Assembly (NCBI RefSeq): GCF_029892565.1
Contig: NZ_JARXVH010000021.1
Coordinates: 1-64,000, forward strand
Length of the DNA: 64,000 nt
Direction: 5' to 3'
From: Streptomyces pseudovenezuelae
GTDB lineage: Bacteria > Actinomycetota > Actinomycetes > Streptomycetales > Streptomycetaceae
Below the pieces are notes generated by a model, which was not told where the DNA came from, made no database searches, and was given only the letters and a program-made list of their open reading frames with translations. The translations under genes and the position numbers were made by a program. Positions 8,112 through 16,962 of the stretch are shown piece by piece. Every line of letters begins with the position of its first letter. The first letter of the stretch is position 1.

Positions 8112-9446
8112 ATGGCCAGACTCAATGGTTATGCCCTGCTGTCGGCGATCGTCGCCCTGATCGTCGGCATGTCCGCCGCCATATACGTCGGTGTCGCCGC
8201 CGACGACGGCAGGACAAGCACACACGCACTCGGCGCGGGAGGCGCCCCGCACAACTCCGCCGCCCCCGTCTCCACCGGCACCTGGGTCGGTTCCTGGTCC
8301 GCGTCCCCGGCGGGTGCCGAGCCCGGCACCGAGACCTACGGCCTCGCGGGACGCTCGGTGCGCAACGTCGTGCACGCGAGCGTGGGCGGCACCGGCGCCC
8401 GCGTCACGCTGTCCAACCTCTACGGGCAGTCGGCGCTGACCCTCACCAACGCGTCGATCGCCGTCGCCGCCACGAGCCGCAGCGCCGCCGCCACCGCGCA
8501 GACGATGCTGCGGCTGACCTTCGGCGGCGCCACCACCGTCGTCATCCCGGCCGGCGGCCAGGTGCTGAGCGACGCGGTCCGCATCGTGATCCCGCAGGGC
8601 GGCGACGTCCTGGTCACCACGTACTCCCCCACCGCGTCCGGCCCGGTCACCTACCACCCGCACGCCCGCCAGATCTCCTACGTCGCCGACGGCGACCTCA
8701 CCGAGGACGTGAGCGGCGCGGCGTACACCCAGCAGACGGCGTTCTGGCGCTACCTGACCGCGCTGGACGTGCTGAGCAACGAGTCGGACGGCACCGTGGT
8801 CGCCTTCGGGGACTCGCTCACCGACGGCATCTCCTCCACCACGGACGCCAACCACCGCTGGACGGACGTCCTCGCGCAGCGGCTGCGCACGGCCGTCGAG
8901 TCCGGCCGGGACGTGCCCCGCTACAGCGTGATCAACCAGGGCATCAGCGGCAACCAGATCCTCACCGACGGCCTCGGCCGCCCCGCCGACAACCAGAGCG
9001 GCCTGGAGCGCTTCGCCCGTGACGCGCTCTCCCGCACGAACGTCAAGGTCGTGATCATCGACCTCGGCGTCAACGACATCCTGCGCAACCCGCGGCTCGC
9101 CGACCCGGACCGGATCCTCGACGGCCTGCGCGCCCTGGTCCGCCAGGCCCACGCCCGCGGCATCAAGGTCGTCGGCGCGACCCTGATGCCCTTCCGGGGG
9201 CACCGCGGCTACTCCGGGGACCGCGACGGCGTACGGCAAGAGGTCAACGCGATGATCCGGTCGGGCACGGTGTTCGACGCGGTCGTCGACTTCGACCGGG
9301 CCCTGCGCGACCCGTACGACCCGCGCCGGCTGCGCTCCGACTACGACTCCGGCGACCATCTCCACCCCAGCGACAAGGGGTACGCGCGGATGGCGGAGGT
9401 CTTCGACCTGGACGACCTGAAGGGCTCGGCACCGGCCGAGCTGTGA
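8112..9446 (+). CDS. Secreted SGNH/GDSL hydrolase
   Basis: This 444-residue protein has an N-terminal signal/anchor helix (residues about 7-30) followed by an Ala/Gly-rich linker and a beta-rich domain. The SGNH domain holds GDSLTDG at 233-239 (Ser235), the glycine block QGISGNQ (Gly280), GVND at 319-322, and DHLH at 415-418 with catalytic Asp415 and His418. All four SGNH blocks are present, so it should be an active esterase or lipase outside the membrane. The substrate may be a polysaccharide acetyl group or a lipid. GAGGAG sits about 9 bases before the start. Confidence 0.88.
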   Translation: MARLNGYALLSAIVALIVGMSAAIYVGVAADDGRTSTHALGAGGAPHNSAAPVSTGTWVGSWSASPAGAEPGTETYGLAGRSVRNVVHASVGGTGARVTLSNLYGQSALTLTNASIAVAATSRSAAATAQTMLRLTFGGATTVVIPAGGQVLSDAVRIVIPQGGDVLVTTYSPTASGPVTYHPHARQISYVADGDLTEDVSGAAYTQQTAFWRYLTALDVLSNESDGTVVAFGDSLTDGISSTTDANHRWTDVLAQRLRTAVESGRDVPRYSVINQGISGNQILTDGLGRPADNQSGLERFARDALSRTNVKVVIIDLGVNDILRNPRLADPDRILDGLRALVRQAHARGIKVVGATLMPFRGHRGYSGDRDGVRQEVNAMIRSGTVFDAVVDFDRALRDPYDPRRLRSDYDSGDHLHPSDKGYARMAEVFDLDDLKGSAPAEL

Positions 9447-9474
9447 CGCGCCCGCCGGCCGGGCAGCACGCGTC

Positions 9475-10326
9475 TCAGTAGTCCCCGAACCGTCGCCGGT
9501 CGCGCTCCTCACGGCGTTCCCGGCGGCGCTCCTCCTGGCGCTCGCGCCGCTCCTCGTTGCGTTCGCGGTGGGCGTCGCGGTGGCGGCCGTCGAGTATGCG
9601 GTGGTGGGCGTCGTGCACGTCCCCGTGCGAGGACTCCGGCAGCTCGCGCGCCGAGCCCCTGCGTTCCAGCTTCTCCTGGCGGCGCTCCTCCTTGATGCGG
9701 CGCCGCTCCTCCCTGGTCAGCTTGCGCTCGACGTCGACGCCGCCCCAGAAGGCGAAGCCGGTGACGATCACGCGCGGCGCCCCCGGGTCGCCGGGCACGC
9801 CGTCCTCGCGGCTGTCGAAGGCGCCCATGATCCCGATGCCGCGCACGACGACCTCGACGCCGGGCGGCACGGTCACGTTCACCCCGCCCATGATCGCGAT
9901 GCAGTTGATCACGACCTCGCGGTCCGCGAAGTTCGCCTCGCGCAGGTCGATGTCGCCACCGCCCCAGAAACAGAAGGAGTTGAACCGCTTGGGCACGGTC
10001 CAGCGCCCCTTGCGCTGGAAGCCGGACATCACGGCGACGGCCCAGGTCGACGAACCCTCGCCGCCGACCACCCGGCCGGCCCAACTCCCGCTGTCCACCG
10101 GCTCCTTGACCATGCTCACCGGCGGCGGGGCGACCCCGGGGGCCGGCAGATCACGGGTGATCGGCGTCAGTTCGCCGTACGTCCGCGCCTTGTACGTGGC
10201 CTCCAGCCGCTCCTCGAACTCCTCCATGTCGAGTCGGCCCTCCGCGAGGGCGTCCCGCAGGATCTCCGAGACCCGCTCACGGTCGGCGTCGGAGGCGCGA
10301 AGCTCCGGAACTGCGTCGTCGGTCAT
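9475..10326 (-). CDS. DUF1707 and LiaF-like C-terminal domain protein
   Basis: This 283-residue protein begins with a DUF1707 (SHOCT-like) helical module: RASDADRERVSEILRDALAEGRLDMEEFEERL. It is followed by a beta-solenoid-like segment (FCFWGGGDIDLREANFADREVVINCIAIMGGVNVTVP) resembling the LiaF/DUF2154 C-terminal domain. The last 80 residues are an extremely basic and acidic Arg/Glu/His tail. There is no membrane helix. By analogy with LiaF it may regulate an envelope-stress sensor, but no kinase is adjacent. The three ABC-2 genes lie immediately upstream on the same strand. Confidence 0.8.
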   Translation of the reverse strand: MTDDAVPELRASDADRERVSEILRDALAEGRLDMEEFEERLEATYKARTYGELTPITRDLPAPGVAPPPVSMVKEPVDSGSWAGRVVGGEGSSTWAVAVMSGFQRKGRWTVPKRFNSFCFWGGGDIDLREANFADREVVINCIAIMGGVNVTVPPGVEVVVRGIGIMGAFDSREDGVPGDPGAPRVIVTGFAFWGGVDVERKLTREERRRIKEERRQEKLERRGSARELPESSHGDVHDAHHRILDGRHRDAHRERNEERRERQEERRRERREERDRRRFGDY

Positions 10327-10359
10327 GTACAGCAGCCTACGAGGTCACTCCGCCGAGGG

Positions 10360-11361
10360 CTACGAGACCGCTTCCTCGGCCTGTTCCGGCGGGGATTTCG
10401 GGCTGTCCCCCAAGGAGTGCAGCATCTTGGCGATGACCGCCTCGATGTCCGGCTCGCGCACCGACAGGTCCACCAGCGGATACTCCGCCGCGATCCGCGC
10501 GACCAGCGGAGCCGCCGACCCCGACGCCGGGAAGGCCAGCCACTGGCGCGGCCCCTCCACCTTCACCACGCGCGCGTCCGGGATCTCGATCGGCCCCAGC
10601 TCCCGCTCCAGGTCCACCACCAGCGTCCGCTCGCTCTCCCCCACCTCGTGCAGCCCGGTGAGCGGACCGTCGTACATCATGCGCCCGTGGTCGATGACCA
10701 TCACCCGCGAGCAGAGCTGCTCGATGTCCTGGAGGTCGTGCGTGGTCAGCAGGACCGTCGTGCCGCGCTCGGAGTTCAACTCCCGCAGAAAACCCCGCAC
10801 CTTGGCCTTGGACATGACGTCCAGACCGATCGTCGGCTCGTCGAGGTACAGCACCTCCGGGTCGTGCAGCAGCGCCGCCGCGATGTCGCCCCGCATCCGC
10901 TGCCCGAGCGAGAGCTGCCGGACGGGCACGTCCAACAGGTCGGCCAGCTCCAGGAGTTCGACACAGCGGTCGAGGTTCTCGCGGTAACGGGCGTCCGGGA
11001 TGCGGTACATGCGGTGCATCAGCTTGTACGAGTCGATCAGCGGCAGGTCCCACCACAGCGTCGTACGCTGCCCGAACACCACGCCGATCCGGTGCGCCAG
11101 GCGCGTGCGCTCACGGGACGGGTCGATGCCCGCCACCCGCAGCCGGCCGCCGCTCGGCGTGAGGATGCCGGTCAGCATCTTGATGGTCGTCGACTTCCCG
11201 GCACCGTTCGGGCCGATGTAGCCGACCATCTCGCCGGGCGCGACGGTGAAGGAGATGCCGTCGACGGCCCGGACCTGCCGGCGCTCCCGTTTGAGGAAAC
11301 CGGTCTTCCGGCGGACGTCGAAGACCTTCTCGACCCGGTCGAGTTCAATGAAAGGGTCCAT
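10360..11361 (-). CDS. ABC-2 type exporter, ATP-binding protein
   Basis: This 333-residue ATPase has Walker A GPNGAGKST at 50-58, the signature LSLGQ at 150-154, Walker B LYLDEPT at 171-177 and an H-loop TTHD. A C-terminal regulatory extension follows (about 230-333). It is the third gene of an operon of two permeases and one ATPase, starting 10 bases after the middle gene. The two different DUF990/ABC-2 permeases imply a heterodimeric exporter, a layout often annotated as multidrug or daunorubicin-type. Substrate is unknown. Confidence 0.9.
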   Translation of the reverse strand: MDPFIELDRVEKVFDVRRKTGFLKRERRQVRAVDGISFTVAPGEMVGYIGPNGAGKSTTIKMLTGILTPSGGRLRVAGIDPSRERTRLAHRIGVVFGQRTTLWWDLPLIDSYKLMHRMYRIPDARYRENLDRCVELLELADLLDVPVRQLSLGQRMRGDIAAALLHDPEVLYLDEPTIGLDVMSKAKVRGFLRELNSERGTTVLLTTHDLQDIEQLCSRVMVIDHGRMMYDGPLTGLHEVGESERTLVVDLERELGPIEIPDARVVKVEGPRQWLAFPASGSAAPLVARIAAEYPLVDLSVREPDIEAVIAKMLHSLGDSPKSPPEQAEEAVS

Positions 11362-11371
11362 CGTCTGCTCG

Positions 11372-12193
11372 CTAACTCCCCGTACTCCGATAGGACCTGA
11401 GACCCACCCGCCAGGCCAGCCCCGCCAACGCGCAGCACGCGACCGCCACCAGCGGTGACACGAACGCCGTCCACCGCGGCATACCCAGCGGCAGCGGACG
11501 CCCCAACAGATAGGCCGCGGGCACCCAGTTGACGAAGGCCAGCGGCAGCACGAACGTCACCCCGCGCACCAGCTCCTGGCCGAAGACGGTGGGCGGGTAC
11601 TGCAACAGCGTCGTCCCCCCGTACGTGAACGCGTTCTGCACCTCCGACGCGTCCTGCGCCACGAACTGGAAGGCCGCGCCCGCCACGAACACCGCGCAGA
11701 AGATGCCCGCGCCGCTCAGCAGGATCACCGGCATCAGCGCCACCTTCACCGGCGTCCACCCGATGTCGACGGACAGCAGCGCGTATCCGAGCACCAACGC
11801 CCCCTGCGTGACACGCCCCAGGCGGCGCAGCCCGAAGCGGTCGGCGGCCACCTGCGCGAGCACCGGCGCCGGCCGCACAAGGAGCGTGTCCAGCGTGCCG
11901 TCCCGAACTCGCTGGCCCAGCCGCTCCATCGAGCCGATCGCCAGATCCGCGAGACCGAACGAGACGCACGACAGACCGTACAGAAAGGCCACTTCGGACA
12001 GCGGCCAGCCGCCGAGCTCGTCGACCCGCGAGAACATCAGCAGGATCGCGACGAAGTCGAGCGCGGTGACCGCGAAGTTGGCGAACGTCGTCATCACGAA
12101 AGACGTGCGGTACGCCATCGTCGAGCGCATCCACATCGCGGCGATCATGCGATAGGTGCGCAGCCCGTCGACCACTCCGCCCATGTCAGCCAC
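11372..12193 (-). CDS. ABC-2 family permease (second of pair)
   Basis: This 273-residue protein has six predicted membrane helices and no nucleotide-binding motif, and it is related to the DUF990/ABC-2 permease group. It contains the cytoplasmic coupling segment LGQRVRDGTLDTLLVRPAPVLAQVAADRFGLRR, which has a close counterpart in the neighbouring permease (MERIRTGDIATDLYRPADLQLWWLAADVGRAL). The GTG at 12193 overlaps the stop of the upstream permease by 8 bases, indicating translational coupling; an in-frame ATG at 12184 is an alternative. Confidence 0.85.
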   Translation of the reverse strand: MADMGGVVDGLRTYRMIAAMWMRSTMAYRTSFVMTTFANFAVTALDFVAILLMFSRVDELGGWPLSEVAFLYGLSCVSFGLADLAIGSMERLGQRVRDGTLDTLLVRPAPVLAQVAADRFGLRRLGRVTQGALVLGYALLSVDIGWTPVKVALMPVILLSGAGIFCAVFVAGAAFQFVAQDASEVQNAFTYGGTTLLQYPPTVFGQELVRGVTFVLPLAFVNWVPAAYLLGRPLPLGMPRWTAFVSPLVAVACCALAGLAWRVGLRSYRSTGS

Positions 12194-12986
12194 CCTGTAC
12201 GACCACCCTCCGCGTCGCCACCGACTGCACCAGCCGCCCCGCCACCAGCAGCACCACCGCCCACGCCCCCTGGAACGCGAACGTCGACCACGGATCCGCC
12301 TCCCCCAGCAGCACGTCCGCCGGCTTCTGCAGCAGCGCCGACCAGGGCAGCATCCGCACGACCTCGCCGAGCGCGCCCGGGAACACGTTCAGCGGCAGCA
12401 CCATCCCCGAGCAGAAGAACCCGACGAGCATCGCCATGTGCGTCACGCCCGTGCCGTCCATCAGCCAGAACGTGAGCAGCGCGACCAGGTACCGGATGCC
12501 GAAACCGACCGCCATGCCCAGCGCCACCGACACCAGGAACGCCGCCCAGGTAACCCAGGAGCCCGGCAGCGCCACCGGAAACACCAGTGCGCCGAAGACG
12601 AACGGGATCACGCCCCGCCCCAGCAACTGGAACAGCGCGCGCCCCACGTCGGCCGCCAGCCACCACAGTTGAAGATCCGCGGGCCGGTACAGGTCGGTCG
12701 CGATGTCCCCGGTGCGGATCCGCTCCATCAACTCGTTCTCGACCCCGCCGCCCCCGATCGCCAGCGCCGCCAGCAGCGCCTGCCCGAGCCACACATAGGT
12801 GACGGCCTGCGCCTGGTCGTACCCCCCGAGATGCGGCCGCTCGTCCCACAGCGCCAGATACGTGTACACGAGGATCAGCCCGAAGACGGTGTTGGTGAAC
12901 ACTCCCGCCGCGGTGGCCGCCCGGTACGTCGCGTACCGCTTCAGACCCCCCGCCGCGACAGCCGCGTACAACCGTGCCGAGCCCAC
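12186..12986 (-). CDS. ABC-2 family permease (first of pair)
   Basis: This 266-residue membrane protein starts at a GTG at 12986 preceded by GGGAGG. The frame stays open further upstream, but those residues are Cys/Arg-rich and not membrane-like, and they would run into the divergent PBP promoter. Six hydrophobic helices are seen, with the shared coupling motif ELMERIRTGDIATDLYRPADL. It is the promoter-proximal gene of the exporter operon and probably pairs with the next permease. Confidence 0.82.
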   Translation of the reverse strand: MGSARLYAAVAAGGLKRYATYRAATAAGVFTNTVFGLILVYTYLALWDERPHLGGYDQAQAVTYVWLGQALLAALAIGGGGVENELMERIRTGDIATDLYRPADLQLWWLAADVGRALFQLLGRGVIPFVFGALVFPVALPGSWVTWAAFLVSVALGMAVGFGIRYLVALLTFWLMDGTGVTHMAMLVGFFCSGMVLPLNVFPGALGEVVRMLPWSALLQKPADVLLGEADPWSTFAFQGAWAVVLLVAGRLVQSVATRRVVVQGG

Positions 12987-13189
12987 CTTCAACGACCTCC
13001 CAGGCCCGCACGACACCGAAGCGCAGGAGCCTAGCCCGCAGGTGGTGACGTACGCCACGCATTTTCCGGGCAGGACGCGCGCCGCGATCTGCAACGGAAC
13101 GCATGGTGCGAGAGTCTTCAAGAGGGGGCGCAGAACGCGTACGAGGGCGTACTGGAACGTATGACGCGAAATTGGAGTCCGTGCACAAC

Positions 13190-15613
13190 ATGAGCGACGA
13201 GCCGCAGCAGCCGACCGAGGGCTGGGCACCGAGAGAGCCGCTGGCGGCCGAACAGACGGGTGGGAAGAAGAAGATGAAGCGGCCCAAGCGCACCGGCTGG
13301 CGGCGGATCCTCCCCACCTGGCGCATGGTGCTCGGCACCTTCGTGATCGGCGTGATGGTCCTCGTCGGCCTGTTCTTCCTCGGCTACTCGCTGGTCGAGA
13401 TCCCGCCGGCCAACGCGCTCGCCACCAAGCAGTCCAACGTCTTCCTGTACGCCGACGGCTCGCAGCTGGCCCGGGACGGCGAGGTCAACCGGGAGAACGT
13501 GTCGCTCGCGCAGGTCTCCAAGGACGCCCAGCACGCCGTACTGGCCGCCGAGGACCGCGACTTCTACACCGAGTCGGCCGTCGACCCCAAGGCGATGCTG
13601 CGGGCCGGCTGGAACACCGCGACCGGCAAGGGCCGCCAGTCCGGCTCGACGATCACCCAGCAGTACGTAAAGAACTACTACCTGGGCCAGGAACAGACCG
13701 TCTCCCGCAAGGTGAAGGAGTTCTTCATCTCGATCAAGCTGGACCGCACGGAGTCCAAGGACCAGATCCTGGAGGGCTACCTCAACACCAGCTACTTCGG
13801 CCGCAACGCCTACGGCATCCAGGCCGCCGCCCAGGCCTACTACGGCATGGACGCCACCGACCTCGACCCGGCCCACGCCGCCTACCTCGCCGCACTGGTC
13901 AACGCGCCCAGCGAGTACGACGTCGTCGCGCACCCCGAGAACAAGTCGGCGGCCGTGGCCCGTTGGAACTACGTCCTGGACGGCATGGTCAAGAAGGGCT
14001 GGCTGACCGAGGCGAAGCGGGCCGGGCTGAAGTTCCCGATGCCCAAGGAGCAGACGGCCTCCACCGGCCTGTCCGGGCAGCGCGGATACATCGTCGAGGC
14101 GGTCAAGAGCTACCTCATCAAGAACAAGATCGTCACCGCCGACGAGCTGGAGGCCGGCGGCTACCGCATCAAGACCACCCTGGACAAGAGCAAGCAGGAC
14201 GCCTTCGTGAAGGCCGTCGACGACCAGGTGATGTCCAAACTGGACAAGAAGAACCGCAAGGTCGACAACTACGTCCGCGCCGGCGGCGCCTCCGTCGACC
14301 CCAAGACCGGCAAGGTCGTCGCGATGTACGGCGGCATCGACTACGTCAAGCAGTACACGAACGGCGCGACCCGCGGCGACTTCCAGGTCGGCTCCACCTT
14401 CAAGCCCTTCGTCTTCACCTCGGCCGTGCAGAACCACTCCGAGACGCAGGACGGCGAGACCATCACGCCCAACACCTACTACGACGGCACCAACAAGCGC
14501 CCCGTGGAGGGCTGGACCGGCGGCAGCTACGCGCCGGAGAACGAGGACCAGGCCTCCTACGGCGACGTCACCGTGCGCACCGCCACCAACAAGTCCGTCA
14601 ACGCGGTGTACGCGCAGATGGCCGTCGACGTCGGTCCCGAAAAGGTCAAGCGGACCGCCGTCGACCTCGGCATCCCCTCCGACACCCAGGACCTCAACGC
14701 CTACCCGTCGATCGCGCTCGGCACCGCCACCGCCAGCGTCCTCGACATGGCGGAGGCCTACGCGACCCTCGCCAACCACGGCCGGCACGGCACGTACACG
14801 ATGCTCGACTCGATCACCAAGGACGGCCAGGACGTGGTGGAGCTGCCCAAGGAGCAGTCCCACCAGGCCGTCAGCCGCGAGTCCGCCGACACCACGACGT
14901 CGATCCTGCAGAGCGTCGTCGAGAGCGGCACCGCGACCGCCGCCCTTGCCGCCGACCGCCCCGCCGCCGGCAAGACCGGCACCGCGGAGAACGACACGGC
15001 CGCCTGGTTCGCCGGCTACACGCCCGACCTCGCGACCGTGGTCTCCGTGATGGGCCAGGACCCGGTGACGGCCAAGCACATGCCGCTCTACGAGGCGATG
15101 GGCCTGGATCGCGTCAACGGCGGCGGCCCGCCGGCCCAGATCTGGGCGCAGTTCACCAAGGCGGCCCTGAAGGGCGAGAAGGTCGCCGACTTCGACCTCC
15201 AGCTCCAGGACGGCGCCGAGCAGACCGCCCCGCCCTCCGAGGAGTCCACGCCCCCGGACACCGGCGACCAGGACAACGGCGGCACCACCGACGGCGGCCA
15301 GGGCGACCAGGGCCAGACCCAGGGACAGACGCAGGGCCAGACCGACGGCGGCACGACGACGGACGGCGGCACCACCACGACCGGCGGAACCACCGGCGAC
15401 ACCACCACGGGCGGCACGACCGACACCGGAGGCACCACGACCGACGGCGGTACGACCACCGACGGCACGACCGGCGACACCACGGGCGGCACGACCGACA
15501 CCGGGGGCACCACGGGCGGCGACGCCACCGGCGGCACGACGGGCACGGACACCGGCGGCAACAGCACCGGCACGACGGCGGGCCCGCAGAGCACGGCGAG
15601 ACGCGAGTGGTAG
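13190..15613 (+). CDS. Class A penicillin-binding protein (transglycosylase/transpeptidase)
   Basis: This 807-residue peptidoglycan synthase has a basic cytoplasmic N-terminus and a membrane helix at about 46-68. The GT51 domain shows catalytic Glu121 in EDRDFY and the QQYVKNYYLG segment. The transpeptidase domain shows SxxK (Ser402-Lys405 in GSTFK), SxN (Ser469-Asn471) and KTGT (595-598). All catalytic motifs are intact. Residues about 655-807 are a low-complexity Thr/Gly/Asp tail of GGTT-type repeats facing the wall. The start may instead be a GTG at 13181, nine bases upstream. Confidence 0.92.
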   Translation: MSDEPQQPTEGWAPREPLAAEQTGGKKKMKRPKRTGWRRILPTWRMVLGTFVIGVMVLVGLFFLGYSLVEIPPANALATKQSNVFLYADGSQLARDGEVNRENVSLAQVSKDAQHAVLAAEDRDFYTESAVDPKAMLRAGWNTATGKGRQSGSTITQQYVKNYYLGQEQTVSRKVKEFFISIKLDRTESKDQILEGYLNTSYFGRNAYGIQAAAQAYYGMDATDLDPAHAAYLAALVNAPSEYDVVAHPENKSAAVARWNYVLDGMVKKGWLTEAKRAGLKFPMPKEQTASTGLSGQRGYIVEAVKSYLIKNKIVTADELEAGGYRIKTTLDKSKQDAFVKAVDDQVMSKLDKKNRKVDNYVRAGGASVDPKTGKVVAMYGGIDYVKQYTNGATRGDFQVGSTFKPFVFTSAVQNHSETQDGETITPNTYYDGTNKRPVEGWTGGSYAPENEDQASYGDVTVRTATNKSVNAVYAQMAVDVGPEKVKRTAVDLGIPSDTQDLNAYPSIALGTATASVLDMAEAYATLANHGRHGTYTMLDSITKDGQDVVELPKEQSHQAVSRESADTTTSILQSVVESGTATAALAADRPAAGKTGTAENDTAAWFAGYTPDLATVVSVMGQDPVTAKHMPLYEAMGLDRVNGGGPPAQIWAQFTKAALKGEKVADFDLQLQDGAEQTAPPSEESTPPDTGDQDNGGTTDGGQGDQGQTQGQTQGQTDGGTTTDGGTTTTGGTTGDTTTGGTTDTGGTTTDGGTTTDGTTGDTTGGTTDTGGTTGGDATGGTTGTDTGGNSTGTTAGPQSTARREW

Positions 15614-15623
15614 CGCCGGCCGC

Positions 15624-15944
15624 TCAGTGACCGGAGGTCGCCTTCAACCCGACCACGGCGACCAGCAGCAGAGAGACGAAGAAGATCCGGGCGGCGGTGA
15701 CGGGCTCCCCCAGCACCACCATCCCGAGCACCGCCGCCCCGGCCGCCCCGATCCCCACCCACACGCCGTAGGCGGTACCGATGGGCAGGGAGCGGGCGGC
15801 GTACGAGAGCAGCAGCATGCTGGCGGCGATCCCGGCCCCGGTGAACAGGCTCGGCACCAGCCGGGTGAAACCGTCGGTGTACTTCATCCCGATCGACCAG
15901 CCCACTTCGAGCAGACCGGCGACGACAAGCAGAACCCAGGCCAT
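15624..15944 (-). CDS. sugE: SMR-family guanidinium exporter, SugE/Gdx type
   Basis: This 106-residue protein has four membrane helices of the small multidrug resistance family. It keeps the essential Glu13 in GLLEVGW and has SugE/Gdx-specific segments such as MKYTDGFTRL, RSLPIGTAYGVWVGIGAAGA and VGLKAT. SugE/Gdx members exchange guanidinium for protons; QacE/EmrE-type drug pumps differ in these segments. The ATG at 15944 has GGAGG 7 bases upstream. A guanidine-III-like riboswitch lies about 40 bases further upstream, which strongly supports the substrate assignment. A single SMR gene implies a homodimer. Confidence 0.87.
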   Translation of the reverse strand: MAWVLLVVAGLLEVGWSIGMKYTDGFTRLVPSLFTGAGIAASMLLLSYAARSLPIGTAYGVWVGIGAAGAAVLGMVVLGEPVTAARIFFVSLLLVAVVGLKATSGH

Positions 15945-15981
15945 GACAGGCACCTCCGAGACGTACGTACTGAACGGGGGT

Positions 15982-16039
15982 GCGTCGTCTTTGCAAGCTG
16001 CTCTGCGAACGGCTCCCGGTACGGCGCGTCTCGTCGGGG
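15982..16039 (-). ncRNA. Candidate guanidine-III (ykkC-III) riboswitch
   Basis: Read on the minus strand, CCCG (from 16038) and CGGG (ending 16015) form a 4-bp P1. They enclose the loop ACGAGACGCGCCGTAC, which nearly equals the family's ACGAGGUGCGCCGUAC. Downstream, AAAGACGACGC (ending 15982) matches the conserved 3' strand AAGACGGCGC that forms the pseudoknot with GCGCCGU; here one pair would be C-A. The linker between the halves is longer than in the crystallised example and can fold into a small hairpin. It sits directly before a SugE-type exporter gene. Consensus is recalled, not searched. Confidence 0.75.
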
Positions 16040-16068
16040 TCCTTCAAAACTAGCAAAGAAACGGGAAA

Positions 16069-16096
16069 GGGGCTGGTGACCATGGTCACCAGCCCC
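16069..16096 (-). terminator. Terminator after the GroES-like gene
   Basis: This is a perfect 28-bp palindrome whose arms are GGGGCTGGTGACCA and its complement. On the minus strand it is followed by CTTTCCCGTTTCTTTG. It lies 16 bases past the GroES-like stop and just before the sugE leader, so it separates the two transcripts. The perfect symmetry leaves a tight loop. Confidence 0.8.
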
Positions 16097-16111
16097 TGCC
16101 GAACCCTTGAT

Positions 16112-16483
16112 TCAGAGGTACAGGCCGGTCGAGTCCTCGGACCCCTCGAACCGGTCCGCCGCCACGGCATGCAGATCCCGTTCACGCATGAGCACATACG
16201 CGGTGCCCCGCACCTCGACCTCGGCGCGGTCCTCCGGGTCGTACAGGACCCGGTCGCCCGGCTCCACGGTCCGGACGTTCTGCCCCACCGCGACGACCTC
16301 GGCCCACGCCAGCCGGCGCCCCACGGCCGCCGTCGCCGGGATCAGGATCCCGCCACCGGAACGCCGCTCACCCTCGCCGACCTCCTGCCGCACGAGAACC
16401 CGGTCGTGCAGCATCCGGATCGGCAGCTTGTCGTCGTGGGTGCGCTGCTCGTCTCTTCTGGACTCGTCTCTTTTGGCGCTCAC
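16112..16483 (-). CDS. GroES-like (chaperonin 10) family protein
   Basis: This 123-residue protein has a chaperonin-10 fold signature: IRMLHDRVLVRQE near residue 22, a mobile-loop position (GEGERRSGGGILIP), VGRRLAWAEVVAVGQNV and VEPGDRVLYDPEDRAEVEV. It is longer than the standard GroES of about 100 residues because of an Arg/Glu-rich N-terminus. The mobile loop differs from the usual TASGIVLP form, so interaction with GroEL may be altered. No groEL gene is nearby, which marks it as a divergent second copy. It ends at a strong terminator. Confidence 0.78.
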   Translation of the reverse strand: MSAKRDESRRDEQRTHDDKLPIRMLHDRVLVRQEVGEGERRSGGGILIPATAAVGRRLAWAEVVAVGQNVRTVEPGDRVLYDPEDRAEVEVRGTAYVLMRERDLHAVAADRFEGSEDSTGLYL

Positions 16484-16526
16484 GCCCTGAACCTACCTGC
16501 CATCAACGCGTCCGTACGCCGCCGGG

Positions 16527-16856
16527 TCAGCGCTTGCGTCGGCGGGCACCGAAGGCCAGCAGCCCCACGACGCCGACCACCACGAGGGCGACGGGCACGA
16601 CACGCTCCAGACGGGGCGCGCCCTCCTCGTCCACGAACTGGGCCTTCACATCGCCGACGACCCGGTTGACGCCGACGTAGGCCCGGCCCACGGTGTGATC
16701 GAGAGTGGAAACAACCTTGGCCTTGGCATCGCCGACGATCGTCTTCGGGTGCACGCGCACCCCGATCTCGTCGAGCGTCTCGGCCAGCACGTCGCGGCGG
16801 CGTTTGATGTCCGCCTCGATCTGCGCCGGGTTTCTGGTGTCCGACGTGTCCGCCAC
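16527..16856 (-). CDS. DUF3618 domain-containing membrane protein
   Basis: This 109-residue protein carries the DUF3618 core RNPAQIEADIKRRRDVLAETLDEIGVRVHP. An amphipathic middle follows, then one C-terminal membrane helix (VVPVALVVVGVVGLLAFGA) ending in RRRKR. The GTG at 16856 is chosen because CGGAGG lies 7 bases upstream; the frame stays open further upstream without an RBS. Function is unknown. It is divergent from bcp, about 106 bases away. Confidence 0.8.
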   Translation of the reverse strand: MADTSDTRNPAQIEADIKRRRDVLAETLDEIGVRVHPKTIVGDAKAKVVSTLDHTVGRAYVGVNRVVGDVKAQFVDEEGAPRLERVVPVALVVVGVVGLLAFGARRRKR

Positions 16857-16962
16857 CGTTGGGCCTCCGAAGTCAGCTGATGCCTGTTGTGCGTGCTGTT
16901 CTGGACAGTCTGTCAGCTCCGCCCGCCGCCGCACTGTCAGGACCCCCGGTTACGCTGGCCCG

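Noticed and set aside
15260..15600. Repetitive DNA in the PBP 3' end as a CRISPR array
   Set aside because: The repeats are short codon-level Thr/Gly repeats in frame, without uniform repeats and unique spacers.
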